From Deltaproteobacteria bacterium (GTDB taxonomy: Bacteria; Desulfobacterota; Syntrophia; Syntrophales; JAFGHS01), in the NCBI GenBank assembly GCA_016928025.1, contig JAFGLN010000015.1, positions 47,457 to 111,456 on the forward strand: DNA of 64,000 nucleotides, read 5' to 3'. Below are positions 61,456 through 64,000 of the stretch, one piece after another. The position numbers and the translations under genes are program-made. The notes below the pieces were generated by a model. That model made no database searches. It was not told the DNA's origin and saw only the letters and a list, made by a program, of their open reading frames with translations. Each line of letters begins with the position of its first letter. Within the stretch, counting starts at the first letter, position 1.

Positions 61456-62529
61456 ATGGAAACAGAGGAACAAAAAAACTTTTTTTTTGAAACCGGCATC
61501 TACCGGCCGCCGAGTGAAGGGGGAAGCTATTCTCTCCTGCTTCGGTTTACAAGAAACTGTCCCTGGAACCAATGCACGTTTTGCAGCATGTATAAAGACG
61601 AGATCTTTTCCATGCGTTCCGTGGAGGAAATCAAAGGGGATATCGATACCATTGCCTGTCTGTGCGATGAATTGAAGGACATCTCCTGGAAGCTGGGTTT
61701 TGCGGGAGAAATCAATAAGCCGGTCATTATCGAAATGATCGAACGGCATCCGATGCTGAATGTCCATCAAGGTTTTATCATGGTCCTGAACTGGCTGATC
61801 GTCGGCGCTAAAACCGCCTTTTTACAGGATGCCAACAGTCTGCAGATGAAATCGGACAGGCTGGTCGAGGTACTCAAATACCTCCGCCAAAAATTTCCTT
61901 CCCTCGAAAGAGTGACGTCATATGCCCGATCAAAAACCCTGGCGAAAAAAAGCCTTGAGGAGTTGAAGGCCATCTATGAGGCGGGGTTGGACCGACTGCA
62001 CGTCGGCCTGGAAACCGGCGATGACGAGCTTTTGAAGATCGTTAAAAAGGGCGTGACCGGTCAGGAGCATATCGACGGGGGCCGGAAAGCCATGGAAGCG
62101 GGTTTCCAGCTGTCCGAATACTGGATGCCAGGTTTGGGAGGAAAGTCGTTTTGGGAACAGCATGCCCGCAACACGGCCCGCGTCCTCAGCGGCATGAATC
62201 CCCATTACATCCGTTCCCGTCCATTCGTTCCCTCTCCGGGGAGTCCCATTTTTGATTCTTATGCAGACAAAGAGCTTCAGCTCCTGAACGGCGAGGAACA
62301 ACTGGCGGAGCTAAAAGTGATGATCGAAGAGCTGGATGTCACCTCCAAGGTCTGTTTTGATCATGCGGGGAACTACTGGCGAAATAAAAAGGGATATCTG
62401 TTGTTTGCCCAGGATTACGAGGGTTACAAATTTCCGGAGCAGAAGCCGAAGGTCCTGTCCCTGATCGAAGAAGGTCTCGAGGCCCAGCGGATTACGCCCC
62501 ACAATACGGAACTCCTGCGAATGATCTGA
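61456..62529 (+). CDS. Radical SAM protein
   Basis: A 357-residue radical SAM enzyme. The cluster motif is CPWNQCTFC, with Cys35, Cys40 and Cys43 (CX4CX2C rather than the usual CX3CX2C), as known in one branch of radical SAM proteins related to HemN/Elp3-type folds. Further motifs are GLDRLHVGLETGDDELLKIV and GGRKAMEAGFQLSEYWMPGL. No second cluster motif is seen. The ATG at 61456 is used because GAGGGAG lies ahead; an ORF start 8 codons earlier lacks a site. The M20 gene follows after 26 nt in the same operon. Confidence 0.85.
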   Translation: METEEQKNFFFETGIYRPPSEGGSYSLLLRFTRNCPWNQCTFCSMYKDEIFSMRSVEEIKGDIDTIACLCDELKDISWKLGFAGEINKPVIIEMIERHPMLNVHQGFIMVLNWLIVGAKTAFLQDANSLQMKSDRLVEVLKYLRQKFPSLERVTSYARSKTLAKKSLEELKAIYEAGLDRLHVGLETGDDELLKIVKKGVTGQEHIDGGRKAMEAGFQLSEYWMPGLGGKSFWEQHARNTARVLSGMNPHYIRSRPFVPSPGSPIFDSYADKELQLLNGEEQLAELKVMIEELDVTSKVCFDHAGNYWRNKKGYLLFAQDYEGYKFPEQKPKVLSLIEEGLEAQRITPHNTELLRMI

Positions 62530-62555
62530 AAGGCAAGAAGATAAGGGGATAAACA

Positions 62556-63935
62556 ATGGCTCCATGGCAAGACTACCTGACCCAAAAAAGGGATCGCTTT
62601 GTGGATGAACTGCTTGAATTGTTACGCATACCGAGCATTTCGTCGCTTTCGGAGTACGCGGCAGATGTTCGGCAGGCCGCCGACTGGACGACGGAGCGGC
62701 TGAAAAAGGCGGGGATGGAGAATATCAAAATCATGCCGACCAGCGTTCATTCCGTCGTTTACGGCGACTGGCTCCACGCAGAGGAAAAACCGACGGTCAT
62801 GATTTACGGCCATTACGATACGCAGCCGGTCGATCCCCTGGACCTGTGGACGAGTCCGCCGTTCGAACCCGTCATCCGCGACGGACGCATTTACGCCCGG
62901 GGTGCCTCGGACGACAAGGGGAGCCTGCTCATCCCGATCCTGGCCTGCGAAGCCCTCATCAAGACGGAAGGAAAGCTTCCCGTCAACGTGAAGTTCTTCA
63001 TCGAAGGTCAGGAAGAAATCGGAAGCCCCGGCGTGGAGCAAATCGTTGCCGACCATCGTGATCTTCTGGCGTGCGATTTCGTTTTGAATGCCGACGGCGG
63101 ACAATACAGCGAAGACCGGGGAGGACTGCTCGTCGGCCTGAAGGGCATCTGCGGCGTCGACATCAGGGTCAAGGGGGCCCAAACGGATCTGCACTCGGGG
63201 GTTTACGGCGGTTCCATCCGGAATCCCCTGCACGTCCTTTCGGAGATCATTGCGTCCCTGCACGGCCCGGACGGGAAAATCCTTGTGAAAGGTTTTTACG
63301 ACGATGTTGTGCCTTTGACGCCTGAGGAGCGGGAGCAGATGACCGCCGTTCCCTTTGATGAAGAAGAATACAAACAGGAACTGGGTGTCGACGACCTTTT
63401 CGGTGAAGCCGGGTATACGACGCGGGAGCGTGTCTGGGCGAGGCCGACCCTGGAAGTGAACGGAATGTGGGGCGGGTTTCAGGGCGAAGGCGTCAAGACG
63501 GTCCTGCCCAATGAAGCAAACGCCAAGATTACCTGTCGCCTGGTCGTCAATCAGGATCCGGAGAAGATCATCAAGTGCCTGGCCGATCATGTGAAAGAGC
63601 ATGCGCCTCGGGGCGTCGAGGTGACGTTGAGCCGCAATACCTTCTCCGCCGGGCCGTACCTGATTCCGGCCGATCATCCGGGAAACATTGCTGCCGCGGA
63701 CATCCTGACCGAATTATATGGGAAACCGCCTTACCAGACCCGATCAGGGGGAACAGTCCCGGTTTGCGCGCTTTTCCTTCAAGAGTTGGGCGTCTATACG
63801 GTGAGCTTCGGCTTCGGCCTGTCCGATGAATGTTACCACGCCCCTAATGAATTTTTCCGTCTCAAGAGTTTCGAACGGGGCCAGACAGCCTATGTCATGC
63901 TGCTTAAAAAACTGGCGGAGCAGCAGGGGATCTGA
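62556..63935 (+). CDS. M20 family metallodipeptidase
   Basis: A 459-residue zinc peptidase of the M20 (carnosinase/CNDP-like) group. Metal and catalytic residues are visible: His86 and Asp88 in GHYDTQP, Asp119-Asp120 in GASDDKGS, Glu153-Glu154 in EGQEEIGSPG, Asp in NADGG and His in CYHAPNE. The dimerisation lid domain lies between (GVDIRVKGAQTDLHSGVYGG). It should cut dipeptides or N-acylated amino acids in the cytoplasm. It shares an operon with the radical SAM gene, and an ABC-F gene starts just after it. Confidence 0.9.
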   Translation: MAPWQDYLTQKRDRFVDELLELLRIPSISSLSEYAADVRQAADWTTERLKKAGMENIKIMPTSVHSVVYGDWLHAEEKPTVMIYGHYDTQPVDPLDLWTSPPFEPVIRDGRIYARGASDDKGSLLIPILACEALIKTEGKLPVNVKFFIEGQEEIGSPGVEQIVADHRDLLACDFVLNADGGQYSEDRGGLLVGLKGICGVDIRVKGAQTDLHSGVYGGSIRNPLHVLSEIIASLHGPDGKILVKGFYDDVVPLTPEEREQMTAVPFDEEEYKQELGVDDLFGEAGYTTRERVWARPTLEVNGMWGGFQGEGVKTVLPNEANAKITCRLVVNQDPEKIIKCLADHVKEHAPRGVEVTLSRNTFSAGPYLIPADHPGNIAAADILTELYGKPPYQTRSGGTVPVCALFLQELGVYTVSFGFGLSDECYHAPNEFFRLKSFERGQTAYVMLLKKLAEQQGI

Positions 63936-63938
63936 GCC

Positions 63939-64000
63939 TTGATTTATCTCAAAGACCTTTCCCTTTCCTTCGGCGGGCAGGTTATCTACGAAGGAATTAA
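63939..64000 (+). CDS. ABC-F type ATPase, N-terminal start only (cut by window end)
   Basis: From the TTG at 63939 the frame reads MIYLKDLSLSFGGQVIYEGI, the standard start of an ABC-F protein's first nucleotide-binding domain. It begins 3 nt after the M20 stop, so it shares that operon. The gene runs out of the window; Walker A is not visible. Subfamily cannot be told. Confidence 0.65.
   Translation, partial: MIYLKDLSLSFGGQVIYEGI

Noticed and set aside
62622..63677. Minus-strand open frame of 351 codons
   Set aside because: Antisense shadow of the M20 dipeptidase gene; no motifs.
1..64000. tRNA, rRNA, CRISPR, prophage or transposase genes
   Set aside because: No cloverleaf, conserved rRNA block, regularly spaced repeat array, integrase or transposase motif was found on reading both strands; absence of small RNAs cannot be proven by eye.

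Overview
The window looks like a chromosomal segment of an anaerobic Desulfobacterota (former Deltaproteobacteria) bacterium, most likely of the Syntrophales/Syntrophia type. This is inferred from content: class I and class III CoA-transferases, an ADP-forming acyl-CoA synthetase-like subunit, a type II secretion system (T2SS) with gspN, a c-di-GMP-I riboswitch, a sigma-54 response regulator, and CFI-box-CTERM and PEP-CTERM surface proteins. No rRNA, tRNA, CRISPR array, integrase or transposase was seen.

Layout. 94-6575: a CoA-transferase fusion, an AmpG-like permease coupled to a C26 amidohydrolase with its own promoter and leader hairpin, a ribbon-helix-helix/PilZ protein and an SDR oxidoreductase. 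6775-18881: EttA, a 1048-residue secreted protein under a c-di-GMP-I riboswitch, an acyl-CoA synthetase subunit, a PpiC-type foldase, a YchF-like GTPase, a 5'-nucleotidase and an LptC/LptA-like protein. 18914-47722: a long minus-strand block that starts with a T2SS operon (gspF-G-H-I-J-K-L-M-N-C, a GspA/GspB-like pair, gspD, gspE) and runs on into a set of secreted proteins: a cohesin-like protein, a dockerin-like protein, an STN-domain protein, a cohesin-plus-repeat protein, a two-repeat protein, a CFI-box-CTERM protein and, after a terminator, a dockerin-tailed 1318-residue protein. 47874-54565 (plus strand): a PEP/pyruvate-binding-domain protein, a class I CoA-transferase pair and a DUF401 transporter. 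54718-58438 (minus strand): a chemoreceptor, a pseudo-receiver protein and an NtrC-family regulator, with a sigma-54 promoter and three phased palindromes between the last two. 58489-59344: gene remnants, a terminator and a palindromic repeat. 59475-64000: a PEP-CTERM protein, an NTF2-like protein, a radical SAM protein, an M20 dipeptidase and the start of an ABC-F ATPase.

How the parts fit. The most striking feature is a T2SS operon that continues into cohesin-like and dockerin-like modules, which suggests a secreted surface assembly encoded together with its exporter. A paralogue of one of these proteins lies 17 kb away under a c-di-GMP riboswitch whose expression platform appears to hide the ribosome binding site. 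A PilZ fusion protein is also present, so c-di-GMP control of this surface layer is a reasonable hypothesis. A second self-contained circuit is the NtrC-type regulator next to a sigma-54 promoter with enhancer-like sites, predicted to drive the pseudo-receiver and chemoreceptor genes. All functional calls come from reading the sequence and from memory of the families; no database search was run.
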